NCBI GenBank assembly: GCA_963814645.1 | Contig: CAWFDX010000002.1 | Location: forward strand, 310,001-374,000 | Length of the DNA: 64,000 nt | Source: RYN-230 sp963814645 | GTDB taxonomy: Bacteria; Actinomycetota; Actinomycetes; Streptosporangiales; Streptosporangiaceae | Direction of reading: 5' to 3' | Part shown: positions 16,077 through 23,543 of the stretch, piece by piece | Layout: each line of letters starts with the position of its first letter | How positions within the stretch are numbered: position 1 is the stretch's first letter | Program-made: the position numbers and the translations under genes | The notes under the pieces: model-generated | Told to the model about the DNA's origin: nothing | What the model saw: only the letters and a program-made list of their open reading frames with translations | The model's database searches: none

Positions 16077-18496
16077 TCAAGCACCCGTCATTCCCGGTCG
16101 ACCCGTGGTCCCTGCGCGAGACCGAGCTGCACCCCGGCCTGCTGGCCCAGACCGAGTCGCTGTTCGCCCTGGCCAATGGGCATATCGGCTGGCGTGCGAA
16201 CCTGGACGAGGGGGAGCCGCATGGCCTGCCCGGGACGTACCTGAACGGGTTCTACGAACAGCGCCCACTGCCCTACGCGGAGGCGGGCTACGGCTACCCG
16301 GAGTCCGGCCAGACGCTGATCGACGTCACCAACGGGAAGCTGATCCGGCTGCTGGTCAACGACGAGCCGTTCGACGTGCGCTACGGCCGGCTGCTGCGGC
16401 ACGAGCGGATACTGGATCTCCAGGCCGGCACGCTGACCCGCCGGGTGGACTGGGTGTCCCCGGCCGGCCGGTCGGTGCGGGTCACCTCGGTCCGGCTGGT
16501 CTCCTTCACCCAGCGCTCGATCGCGGCCATCAACTACCACGTCGAACCGCTGGACGGCGCGGTCCGGGTGGTGCTCCAGTCCGAACTGGTGGCCAACGAG
16601 CAGCTGCCCCCGGTCGGCGGCGATCCCCGGGTTGCCGCCATGCTCGAAGCGCCGCTCGAAGCACTGGAGCACGGCAGCACCGACAGCCGGGCCGGCCTGA
16701 TGCACCGGACCCGGAACAGCGACCTGACCATGGCCGCCACCATGGAGCACCGGATCGTCTCCGACGCGCACCTGTACCAGTCCTCCGAGACCCGGCCGGA
16801 CCTGGCCCGGCTGACCGTGGGCGGCCGGCTCAACCAGGGCCAGCAGCTCAACCTGATCAAGTTCGTCAGCTACGGCTGGTCCGCGGTCCGGTCCCGGCCC
16901 GCGCTGCAAGACCAGGTTGAGGGGGCGCTGGCCGTCGCGGCCGAGTCCGGCTGGGACGCGCTGCAGGAAGAGCAGCGCAGTTACCTGGCCGACTTCTGGA
17001 GCCGGGCCGACGTGGAAGTGGACGGCGACGACGAGATCCAGCAGGCGGTCCGGTTCGGCATGTTCCATGTGCTGCAGGCCGGGGCGCGGGCCGAGGGGCG
17101 GCCGATCCCGGCCAAGGGGCTGTCCGGCAACGGCTACGACGGGCACACGTTCTGGGACGCCGAGACCTACGTGCTCCCGGTGCTCACCTACACCATCCCG
17201 GACGCCGCCGCGCACGAACTGCGCTGGCGGCACAGCACGCTTCCCCGGGCGCAGGAGCGGGCCCGCCAGCTCGGGCTGGGCGGCGCCACATTCCCGTGGC
17301 GCACCATCGCCGGCGAGGAATGCTCCAGCTACTGGCCGGCCGGCACGGCCGCGTTCCATGTGAACGCGGACATCGCCGCGGCCGTGGTCCGCTACGTGGA
17401 CGCCACCGGCGATGACCAGTTCGCCCGTACCACCGGGCACGACCTGCTGGTGGAAACGGCGCGGCTGTGGCACTCGCTGGGTCACCTGGACGACTCCGGC
17501 ACGTTCCGCATCGACGGGGTCACCGGGCCCGACGAGTACAGCGCGATCACGGACAACAACGTGTTCACCAACCTGATGGCCCAGCAGAACCTGCGCTCGG
17601 CCGCGGATGTGGCCGAGCGGTACCCGGCCCGGGCCCGGCACCTGCATGTCTCGGCCGATGAGATCGCCGCCTGGCGGGCTGCGGCTGACGGCATGCTGCT
17701 GCCCTACGACGAGAAACTCGGTGTGCACCCGCAGTCCGACGGCTTCACCCAGCACCAGGTCTGGGATTTCGCTGCCACCCCGGTGCAGAACTACCCGCTG
17801 CTCAACCACTATCCCTACTTCGACCTGTACCGCAAGCAGGTGGTCAAGCAGGCTGACCTGGTGCTGGCTATGCAGCTCCGCTCGGACGCGTTCACCGCCG
17901 AGCAGAAAGTGCGCAACTTCGTCTACTACGAGGCGCTCACCGTCCGGGACTCCTCGCTGTCCGCGTCCGCCCAGGCCGTCCTCGCGGCCGAGACTGGCCA
18001 CCTCGACCTGGCCCACGACTACCTGGCTGAATCCGCCCTGATGGACCTGGCCGACCTGGAGCACAACACCAAGGACGGGCTGCATCTGGCGGCGCTGGCC
18101 GGAGCGTGGATGGGGCTGGTGGCCGGCTTCGGCGGGATGCGCTGCCGGGTGGGCGAGCTGCCCACCTTCGCGCCGCGGCTGCCGCCCGCACTGACCCGGC
18201 TCACCTTCACGGTCATGCTGCGCGGCCGCCGGCTGCGGATCAGGGTGCTGCCCGGCGAGGCCGGCTACATGCTGGACGACGACGACGAGGGGCCGCCCCT
18301 CGTAATCGAGCATTACGGCCAGCCGGTCAGCGTGACCGGCGGCGACCCGCAGACCCGCCCCATCCCGGACCAGCCGGTCCGGGAGCGGCCTGCGCAGCCG
18401 GCCGGCCGGGCGCCCGAGCGCCGCGACCCAGAGCGGCTCCGCGGCCGCCCGCCGCGGAGCCGGGCCCGGGTCAGCCGGAAACCCGCTGACCAGTGA
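16073..18496 (+). CDS. Glycoside hydrolase family 65 disaccharide phosphorylase
   Basis: The 807-residue product begins like GH65 enzymes (ETELHPGLLAQTESLFALANGHIGWRANLDEG, split here by domain reading) and has the N-terminal beta-sandwich, linker and (alpha/alpha)6 barrel. The general acid is E488 in GVTGPDEYSAITDNNVFTN, and the phosphate-binding HTFWDAETYVLPVL segment is present. GH65 members phosphorolyse maltose, trehalose, kojibiose or nigerose to beta-glucose-1-phosphate, which the coupled HAD mutase would convert to glucose-6-phosphate. The last 50 or so residues are arginine/proline-rich and look disordered, and they overlap the 3' end of the convergent pyridoxamine-oxidase-like gene by 26 bases. 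Confidence 0.94.
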   Translation: MIKHPSFPVDPWSLRETELHPGLLAQTESLFALANGHIGWRANLDEGEPHGLPGTYLNGFYEQRPLPYAEAGYGYPESGQTLIDVTNGKLIRLLVNDEPFDVRYGRLLRHERILDLQAGTLTRRVDWVSPAGRSVRVTSVRLVSFTQRSIAAINYHVEPLDGAVRVVLQSELVANEQLPPVGGDPRVAAMLEAPLEALEHGSTDSRAGLMHRTRNSDLTMAATMEHRIVSDAHLYQSSETRPDLARLTVGGRLNQGQQLNLIKFVSYGWSAVRSRPALQDQVEGALAVAAESGWDALQEEQRSYLADFWSRADVEVDGDDEIQQAVRFGMFHVLQAGARAEGRPIPAKGLSGNGYDGHTFWDAETYVLPVLTYTIPDAAAHELRWRHSTLPRAQERARQLGLGGATFPWRTIAGEECSSYWPAGTAAFHVNADIAAAVVRYVDATGDDQFARTTGHDLLVETARLWHSLGHLDDSGTFRIDGVTGPDEYSAITDNNVFTNLMAQQNLRSAADVAERYPARARHLHVSADEIAAWRAAADGMLLPYDEKLGVHPQSDGFTQHQVWDFAATPVQNYPLLNHYPYFDLYRKQVVKQADLVLAMQLRSDAFTAEQKVRNFVYYEALTVRDSSLSASAQAVLAAETGHLDLAHDYLAESALMDLADLEHNTKDGLHLAALAGAWMGLVAGFGGMRCRVGELPTFAPRLPPALTRLTFTVMLRGRRLRIRVLPGEAGYMLDDDDEGPPLVIEHYGQPVSVTGGDPQTRPIPDQPVRERPAQPAGRAPERRDPERLRGRPPRSRARVSRKPADQ

Positions 18497-18891
18497 TCCG
18501 GTACGGGCTGATCCGCAGGTAGACCTCGTGGCCTGCGCCCGGCCACGGCCGCAGCGTGGTCTGCGCCGCCAGCCAGTGTGCCGGTCACCCGGGCCGCGTG
18601 GCCGGTGAGCAGCACGCTCCAGCCCGCGCCGGGCGGGTCTACTTCCAGGTGCACCAGGCAGTCCAGCCGCGCGGCCAGTTCGGTGTCCGTGCCGGTGCGG
18701 AGCATCACCATGGGCCTGGCCACGGCGTAGCTGACCGTCAGCGACGTGGGCTCGTCCGCGGGGCCCAACACGAGCCGCCCGATCCGGGCTGCCGCCAGCA
18801 GCGGATAGCACTCGGCGGGGGACAGTTCGCGGCGCACCGTCCGGACCGGCGTGGTCATCCTCCCGGTCCCGGCGTGCGAACTGGCCGTCAC
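18471..18891 (-). pseudogene. Pyridoxamine 5'-phosphate oxidase-like flavin-binding protein, frameshifted
   Basis: The N-terminal frame from GTG 18891 (GGAGGTGA ribosome binding site) reads RRELSPAECYPLLAAARIGRLVL, VSYAVARPMVMLRTG and CLVHLEVDPPGAGWSVLLTGHA, a standard PNPOx-like split barrel. After about base 18572 this frame becomes arginine-rich, while another frame continues QTTLRPWPGAGHEVYLRISPYRITGQRVSG to a TGA at 18473-18471, which looks like the proper end (about 140 residues in all). A one-base shift in the run CACTGGCTGGCGGCGCAG explains both. Such proteins bind FMN or F420 and often sit in DosR-type regulons. The 3' end overlaps the convergent GH65 gene by 26 bases. Confidence 0.75.
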
Positions 18892-18970
18892 GGCTCACCT
18901 CCGGTGCTGCGACTCTCATGCTGGGCGCGCGGCCCGGCCCGGCGCAGCGGTCCGAGGTCCTGGGTGGCCC

Positions 18971-18984
18971 GGGCCGTTGGTCCC
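18971..18984. promoter_or_regulatory. DosR/DevR-like box
   Basis: GGGCCGTTGGTCCC fits GGG-C-N4-GTCCC, the same core as the two boxes upstream of the first universal stress gene, with one mismatch in the left half. It lies between a divergent PNPOx-like gene and a universal stress protein gene, both gene types known from DosR regulons. Confidence 0.55.
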
Positions 18985-19068
18985 CCGGCACGCACTGCAC
19001 GCTGGTCCTGGCCCATCACTCCTGTGCTGGTTAGCCCCAGATCGTTAAGGACCCTTTCACCTATTAGC

Positions 19069-19080
19069 GGAAATTTCCGT
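19069..19080. promoter_or_regulatory. 12-base perfect palindrome upstream of a universal stress gene
   Basis: CGGAAATTTCCG is a perfect palindrome in an otherwise GC-rich region, about 80 bases upstream of the ATG at 19158. It sits in a patch of lower GC (TTAAGGACCCTTTCACC and ATTAG precede it) and is a candidate operator or promoter element. Confidence 0.45.
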
Positions 19081-19157
19081 CTAGCGCGCTGGCCAGGACT
19101 GAGTCAGGCTGTGAGCCGAGAGCAATCGGACCGGTACACACCGGGAGGGAAGGCGCG

Positions 19158-19706
19158 ATGGGACGCACTGCCGCAGCCGCGGCATCGCGACGGGTGGTGG
19201 TTGGCGTGGCTGGGTCGGCCGCTTCGGCGGCCGCGGTGGCCTGGGCTGCCCGGGAAGCTGAGCTGCGTGGGGCGGTGCTGCACGCGGTACACGCCTGGGA
19301 GCCGGCCGCCCGGGGCCGGGCCCCGTACGCCCCGAGTCCGGACCGCCGCGACCCGGACGATGAGCGGGCGGCGGCGGCGCTGCTGCGGACCGTGGTCCAG
19401 GAGGGGCTGGGTACCGCGGCGCCCGGCCTGGCCAGCTCGCCGCCGGGCACCGCGGAGCCGCTGCTGGAAGTAGCCGAGGGGCTGGCCGTCCAGGTCCTGC
19501 TGCACTCCGCGGCCGGTGCCGAGTTGCTCGTGCTCGGCGGCAGCCAGCCAGCCGGGGATGCCGCGGGCCGCCCGTCCGCCGATCTCGGCCCGGTGGCCCG
19601 GGCCTGCCTGCGGGCGGCGCCCTGCCCGGTGGTCACGGTCAGCCCGCAGCACATCCGCCAGCCGCGCCAGCGCACGTTCCGCAGCCTGGTCGCTGCGCTC
19701 AGCTAG
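19158..19706 (+). CDS. Universal stress protein, single domain
   Basis: The 182-residue product starts RRVVVGVAGSAASAAAVAWAAREAELRGA, a Usp beta1-alpha1 pattern, and ends LRAAPCPVVTVSPQH, the usual last strand. The ATP-binding segment is divergent: VLGGSQPAGDAAG replaces the canonical G-2x-G-9x-GS, so nucleotide binding is uncertain. GGGAGGGAAGG precedes the ATG. It lies downstream of a DosR-like box and a 12-base palindrome, and a further universal stress gene follows. The role is probably stress or dormancy survival; no partner can be read from the sequence. Confidence 0.85.
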   Translation: MGRTAAAAASRRVVVGVAGSAASAAAVAWAAREAELRGAVLHAVHAWEPAARGRAPYAPSPDRRDPDDERAAAALLRTVVQEGLGTAAPGLASSPPGTAEPLLEVAEGLAVQVLLHSAAGAELLVLGGSQPAGDAAGRPSADLGPVARACLRAAPCPVVTVSPQHIRQPRQRTFRSLVAALS

Positions 19707-19842
19707 GCCGCGCTCAGCTAGACCGCACGGGGCCCGAGGGCAGGCCTAATGACCTCTGGTCACAACAGGCCCGGGAGCATACCGTTTTACATGTCAAGGC
19801 TGCGGCGGTGGGCCCGGCCAGGCGATGCGACAGGAGGCAGCG

Positions 19843-20283
19843 ATGCCTGGAATAGTCGTGGGTTTTGACGGATCGGCTCATTCCGAGCGTTCCATCGAGT
19901 GGGCGATGAAAGAGGCCGCACTCCGCCACGCTCCGGTTACCGTGCTGGCCGTGCACCCGGTCGCGGTCAGCGGCTGGACTCGCGCCCCGATCATCTACCC
20001 GGCCGACGAGGGCGAAGTCGACAAGGCCCGCACCGCGGCCCAGGAGAGCGTGGACAAGCTGGCCAGCCAGGTCGGCGGCGAGCGGGCGGCGGTGACGGTC
20101 CGCGCGCTCAGCGGGGTGCCGGCCGAGGAACTGATCAAGGCGGGTGAGGACGCGGACCTGCTGGTGGTCGGCTCCCGGGGCAGCGGTGGCTTCGGCCGCC
20201 TGCTGCTTGGCTCGGTGAGCAGCCAGGTCACCCACCACGCGCCGTGCCCGGTGGTGGTGGTGCCCTCGGCGGCTACCAGCTGA
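19843..20283 (+). CDS. Universal stress protein, single domain with canonical ATP motif
   Basis: This 146-residue Usp protein reads IVVGFDGSAHSERSIEWAMKEAALRHAPVTVLAVHPV at the start and VVGSRGSGGFGRLLLGSVSSQVTHHAPCPVVVV at the end, with the full G-2x-G-9x-GS ATP-binding motif. The ATG at 19843 follows GACAGGAGGCAGCG; an earlier in-frame ATG at 19825 would bury that ribosome binding site. The upstream region contains TGACCTCTGGTCA at 19750-19762, a weak match to stress-regulator boxes. A strong intrinsic terminator follows. It is the third Usp gene in about 7 kb. Confidence 0.93.
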   Translation: MPGIVVGFDGSAHSERSIEWAMKEAALRHAPVTVLAVHPVAVSGWTRAPIIYPADEGEVDKARTAAQESVDKLASQVGGERAAVTVRALSGVPAEELIKAGEDADLLVVGSRGSGGFGRLLLGSVSSQVTHHAPCPVVVVPSAATS

Positions 20284-20321
20284 GCTGCTAGCGGCCGCCA
20301 GCCGCTGCGCTGCCAGCGTTC

Positions 20322-20358
20322 AAGGCGCTGAACCCATCCGGTGGGTTCAGCGCCTTTT
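20322..20358 (+). terminator. Rho-independent terminator
   Basis: AAGGCGCTGAACCC (20322-20335) pairs perfectly with GGGTTCAGCGCCTT (20343-20356) across a 7-base loop and is followed by TTTT overlapping the stem end. It ends the universal stress transcript before the liv operon. Confidence 0.9.
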
Positions 20359-20504
20359 GCTTGCCCCGACTGTGTTAGCTGTATGCAGCCGGGGACGTAT
20401 CGGTTCTATTTCGTGGCTGGACACGGCGGTTACAACAGGGTTACCGTCAAGAGCGACAGTAAAGTCGTTTTCACACAGCGAGAGTAATCAGCCGGAGCGC
20501 CCGG

Positions 20505-21272
20505 ATGGACAACCTGCTCGTGGTCCAGGACCTGCGCGTCACCTACGGTGGGGTGACCGCCGTGGACAAGGTCAGCCTGACCGTGAACGAGGGTGAGATC
20601 GTCGGGCTGATCGGTCCCAACGGGGCCGGGAAGTCATCGCTGATCGACGCGCTGACGGGCTACCACCCGGCGGCCGGTGGTCAGGTGATCTTCGATGGGG
20701 CGCCCATCATCGGGGCCCGGCCCTACCGCATCGCGCGCCGTGGGCTGATCCGCACCTTCCAGTCCGTGGAGTTGTTCGACGACCTTACCGTCGAGGAAAA
20801 CCTGCTGGTAGCGGCCGAGCAGCCGTCACCGTGGTCGGTGCTGCGCGACCTGGTCGCACCGCCCCGGCCGCGCCGGAACGAGAACGTCGCCTGGGCGCTG
20901 GACGCGTGCGGCCTGGACGACGTCACCGGCCGGCTGCCCACCGAACTGTCGCACGGCCGCCGGAAGCTGGTCGGCGTGGCCCGGGCGCTGGCCATGCGCC
21001 CGCGGCTGGTGCTGATGGACGAGCCCGCCGCCGGGCTGGACAACGACGAGAGCATCGCGTTCGGCGAACGGGTCCGCACGCTGCCCGGCCGTGGGGTCAG
21101 CGTGCTGCTCGTAGATCATGACATGGGCCTGGTGCTCGGGCTGTGCGATCGCATCGTGGTCATCGATTTCGGCAAGGTCATCGCATCCGGCACCCCGGAC
21201 GAGATCCGGGACAGCCGCCCGGTCATCGAGGCGTACCTGGGCAGTCATGGCGGCGACCGTGAACGGCTCTGA
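20505..21272 (+). CDS. livG: Branched-chain amino acid type ABC transporter, ATP-binding protein LivG
   Basis: The 255-residue ATPase has Walker A GPNGAGKSS, Q-loop region TFQSVELFDDLTVEENLLVA typical of LivG, signature LSHGRRKLVGVARAL (SHGRR in place of SGGQQ, common in LivG), Walker B LVLMDEPAAGLD and H-loop VDHDM. It energises import of branched-chain or related amino acids, short amides or aromatic acids. The ATG at 20505 begins the operon livG-livF-livK-livHM. The 145-base leader after the terminator holds direct GGTTAC repeats near 20433-20446. The next gene, livF, starts 26 bases before this one ends. Confidence 0.93.
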   Translation: MDNLLVVQDLRVTYGGVTAVDKVSLTVNEGEIVGLIGPNGAGKSSLIDALTGYHPAAGGQVIFDGAPIIGARPYRIARRGLIRTFQSVELFDDLTVEENLLVAAEQPSPWSVLRDLVAPPRPRRNENVAWALDACGLDDVTGRLPTELSHGRRKLVGVARALAMRPRLVLMDEPAAGLDNDESIAFGERVRTLPGRGVSVLLVDHDMGLVLGLCDRIVVIDFGKVIASGTPDEIRDSRPVIEAYLGSHGGDRERL

Positions 21273-22038
21273 CCGGGCCCGGGTCGTCGAGGTCGAGGCT
21301 CTCGACGCGGGTTACAACGGCAATCCGGTGGTCCGTGACCTGAGCCTGCACATCGGGCAGGGCGAGGTCGTGGCCCTGCTCGGCGCCAACGGCGCGGGCA
21401 AGACCACCACGCTGGCCACCATCGCCGGGCTGCAGCGCCCGCTGGCCGGCACGATCCGGATGGACGGCAAGGACATCGCGGGCAAGTCAGCACACCGGCT
21501 GGCCCGCGACGGGCTGTCCCTGGTCCCCGAGGGCCGGGCGCTGTTCGCCAGCCTGACCGCGGGGGAGAACCTCCGGCTCAGCGCGGGCCGCGACGCCAGT
21601 CACGACGACGTCCTCGACCTGCTCCCCGAGCTGCGCAAGTGCCTGGACCGCAAGGCCGGCCTGCTGTCCGGCGGGGAGCAGCAGATGCTGGCCGTCGGCC
21701 GGGCCATCGTGCGCCGCCCGCGTGCCCTGCTGATCGACGAGATGAGCCTCGGCCTGGCCCCGGTGGTGGTCGAGCGGCTGCTCCCGGTGCTCCGCCGGGT
21801 GGCCGACGAGCTGCACACCGCGGTGCTGCTGGTCGAGCAGCACGTCGCGCTGGCCCTCGAGATCGCCGATCGCGGCTACGTGATGGCGCACGGCCGGCTC
21901 ATCCTGGAAAGCTCGGCGGCCCGCCTGCGCAGCCGTCGTGACCTGCTCAAAGCGTGTTACCTGGGCGACCTGGACCGGGCCGCGGAACTGGCCGGCGACC
22001 CCGAGCCGGGCCCGTCCGCCGAGCCAGCAGGCGGCTGA
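21247..22038 (+). CDS. livF: Branched-chain amino acid type ABC transporter, ATP-binding protein LivF
   Basis: This 263-residue ATPase has Walker A GANGAGKTT, LVPEGRALFASLTAGENLRL (Q-loop and LivF-specific PEGR), signature LSGGEQQMLAVGRAIV, Walker B ALLIDEMSLGLAP and switch LVEQHV. It pairs with LivG. A longer reading frame exists upstream but runs through livG in another frame; the ATG at 21247 gives the standard LivF N-terminus and a 26-base overlap. A GTG at 21259 is the alternative. The C-terminal 25 residues are proline-rich and variable. Confidence 0.93.
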   Translation: MAATVNGSDRARVVEVEALDAGYNGNPVVRDLSLHIGQGEVVALLGANGAGKTTTLATIAGLQRPLAGTIRMDGKDIAGKSAHRLARDGLSLVPEGRALFASLTAGENLRLSAGRDASHDDVLDLLPELRKCLDRKAGLLSGGEQQMLAVGRAIVRRPRALLIDEMSLGLAPVVVERLLPVLRRVADELHTAVLLVEQHVALALEIADRGYVMAHGRLILESSAARLRSRRDLLKACYLGDLDRAAELAGDPEPGPSAEPAGG

Positions 22039-22164
22039 CCGCCGCACCTGTTCCCCCGAAGACCCCCCGCTAGCACAACCCGAACCGCAGCACCGGCCAG
22101 CACCGCTGGCCACCGACCAGTTCCCCCGAACGAGACAACTACAGACACCCAGCAAGGAGACAAC

Positions 22165-23463
22165 ATGGCGATCAACCTGGGCAGGGCGCGCCCGGTGGCC
22201 GGGCTCGCCGCGCTGGCCGCGTGCGGCTTGCTCGCCGCCGCCTGCGGCAGCAGCGGCGGCAGCAGTTCCAGCGGCGCGTCGGCCTCGTCGTCAGCCAGCA
22301 GCAGCAGCCCGGCGAGCTCGACCGCCTCGGTCAGCCTCGGCACGCCACACCCGGCGACCGGCTCGCCGGTCGTGTTCGGCCTGCTCAACCTGCTGTCCGG
22401 GCCGGTCACCTTCCCCGAGATCTCGGGGGCCGAGCAGGCCGCGGCCAGCTACGTGAACGAGTACCTGGACGGGATCGGCGGGCACCCAATCAAGATCGAC
22501 GTGTGTGCCACCGACGGCCAGCCGGCCACCTCCGAGCGGTGCGCCAACCAGCTGCTCAACTCGCACCCGGTGGCCATCCTGGGCGGCGGCGACACCGGCT
22601 CCGCCGGGGCGATCCCGGTCTGGCAGCGGGCCAACCTGGCCTACCTGGGCGGCATCCCGTTCACCCCGGTCGAGTCGAACTACAAGAACGCGGTCATCTT
22701 CGACGACGTGTCGGTGGCCGACAACGCGGCCGCCTCGGTGTACGCGGCCAAGACGCTGGGCGCCAAGACCGCGGCCATCATCTACACCTCGGACACCCAG
22801 GGCACCTCGGTGGCCGACAACGTGCTCGCGCCGGTGATGAAGAACGTCGGCTACACCAAGGTCACCAAGATCCCGGTGCCGCCGACCGCCACCGACGTGA
22901 CCTCGGCCGTGGCCGCCGCGATCAGCTCGCACCCGGACATCGTCTACATCGACGACCCGAACTCGTGCCCGCAGGTGCTCAGCTCGCTGAAGCAGCTGGG
23001 CAGCACGGCCAAGGTGCTCGGGGTGGACCCATGCACCTCGCCCGCGGCCATCGCGGCCGCCAACGGCGGCGCCAGCGGGATGTACTACTCCTCGCCAGTG
23101 CAGGCCCCGGACGCCGGAACCACGCAGTCCAACCTGTACCTGGCCGCGTTGCAGAAGTACGCGCCGAAGAGCATCCCGATCGACTCGCTGACGGCGATGG
23201 GCTTCGCCACGGTCATCAACGTGCAGGCGGCGCTGGCCAAGTTCAGCACGGCCCAGCTGACCACGTCGAAGATCCTGGCCGCGTTCCGGGATGGCAGCAA
23301 CCACCCTAACTTCATGGCCCATCCCTACACCTGCGACGGCAAGCAACTGGCCGGCGCGACGGCGGTCTGCAACGCCTTCCAGCAGATCCGCCAGGTGCAG
23401 GGCACGAAGATCATCGTGGCTGACCCCAACTGGGTGACCGCGGGCTCGTACTACAAGGGCTGA
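22165..23463 (+). CDS. livK: Branched-chain amino acid type ABC transporter, substrate-binding lipoprotein
   Basis: This 432-residue secreted protein starts with a lipoprotein signal, hydrophobic residues ending LLAAACGSSGG, so the cysteine would be lipidated. A serine-rich linker to about residue 55 is followed by a periplasmic-binding type I fold (FGLLNLLSGPVTFPEISGAEQAAASYVNEYLDGIGG), as in LivK and amide/urea-binding proteins. AAGGAGACAAC precedes the ATG. It captures the substrate outside the membrane for the LivHM channel. The ligand cannot be assigned; the adjacent hydrolases of the 25-32 kb island suggest organic acids rather than only leucine (inference). Confidence 0.92.
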   Translation: MAINLGRARPVAGLAALAACGLLAAACGSSGGSSSSGASASSSASSSSPASSTASVSLGTPHPATGSPVVFGLLNLLSGPVTFPEISGAEQAAASYVNEYLDGIGGHPIKIDVCATDGQPATSERCANQLLNSHPVAILGGGDTGSAGAIPVWQRANLAYLGGIPFTPVESNYKNAVIFDDVSVADNAAASVYAAKTLGAKTAAIIYTSDTQGTSVADNVLAPVMKNVGYTKVTKIPVPPTATDVTSAVAAAISSHPDIVYIDDPNSCPQVLSSLKQLGSTAKVLGVDPCTSPAAIAAANGGASGMYYSSPVQAPDAGTTQSNLYLAALQKYAPKSIPIDSLTAMGFATVINVQAALAKFSTAQLTTSKILAAFRDGSNHPNFMAHPYTCDGKQLAGATAVCNAFQQIRQVQGTKIIVADPNWVTAGSYYKG

Positions 23464-23543
23464 TCCCTGGCGGGCCGGGCCCTCCCCAGCGGGGGCCCCG
23501 GCCCGGTCTACTGGCTCCTACCACGGTGTGAGGTGCACGAGAG

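Noticed and set aside
16088..19000. 970-codon minus-strand frame across GH65
   Set aside because: It is antisense to GH65 and crosses the PNPOx gene; there are no recognisable domains.
19750..19762. TGACCTCTGGTCA as a DosR-type box
   Set aside because: It is a clean 5-base dyad but has 3-base spacing and the wrong outer bases for GGGAC-N4-GTCCC, so it is noted only as a weak element.
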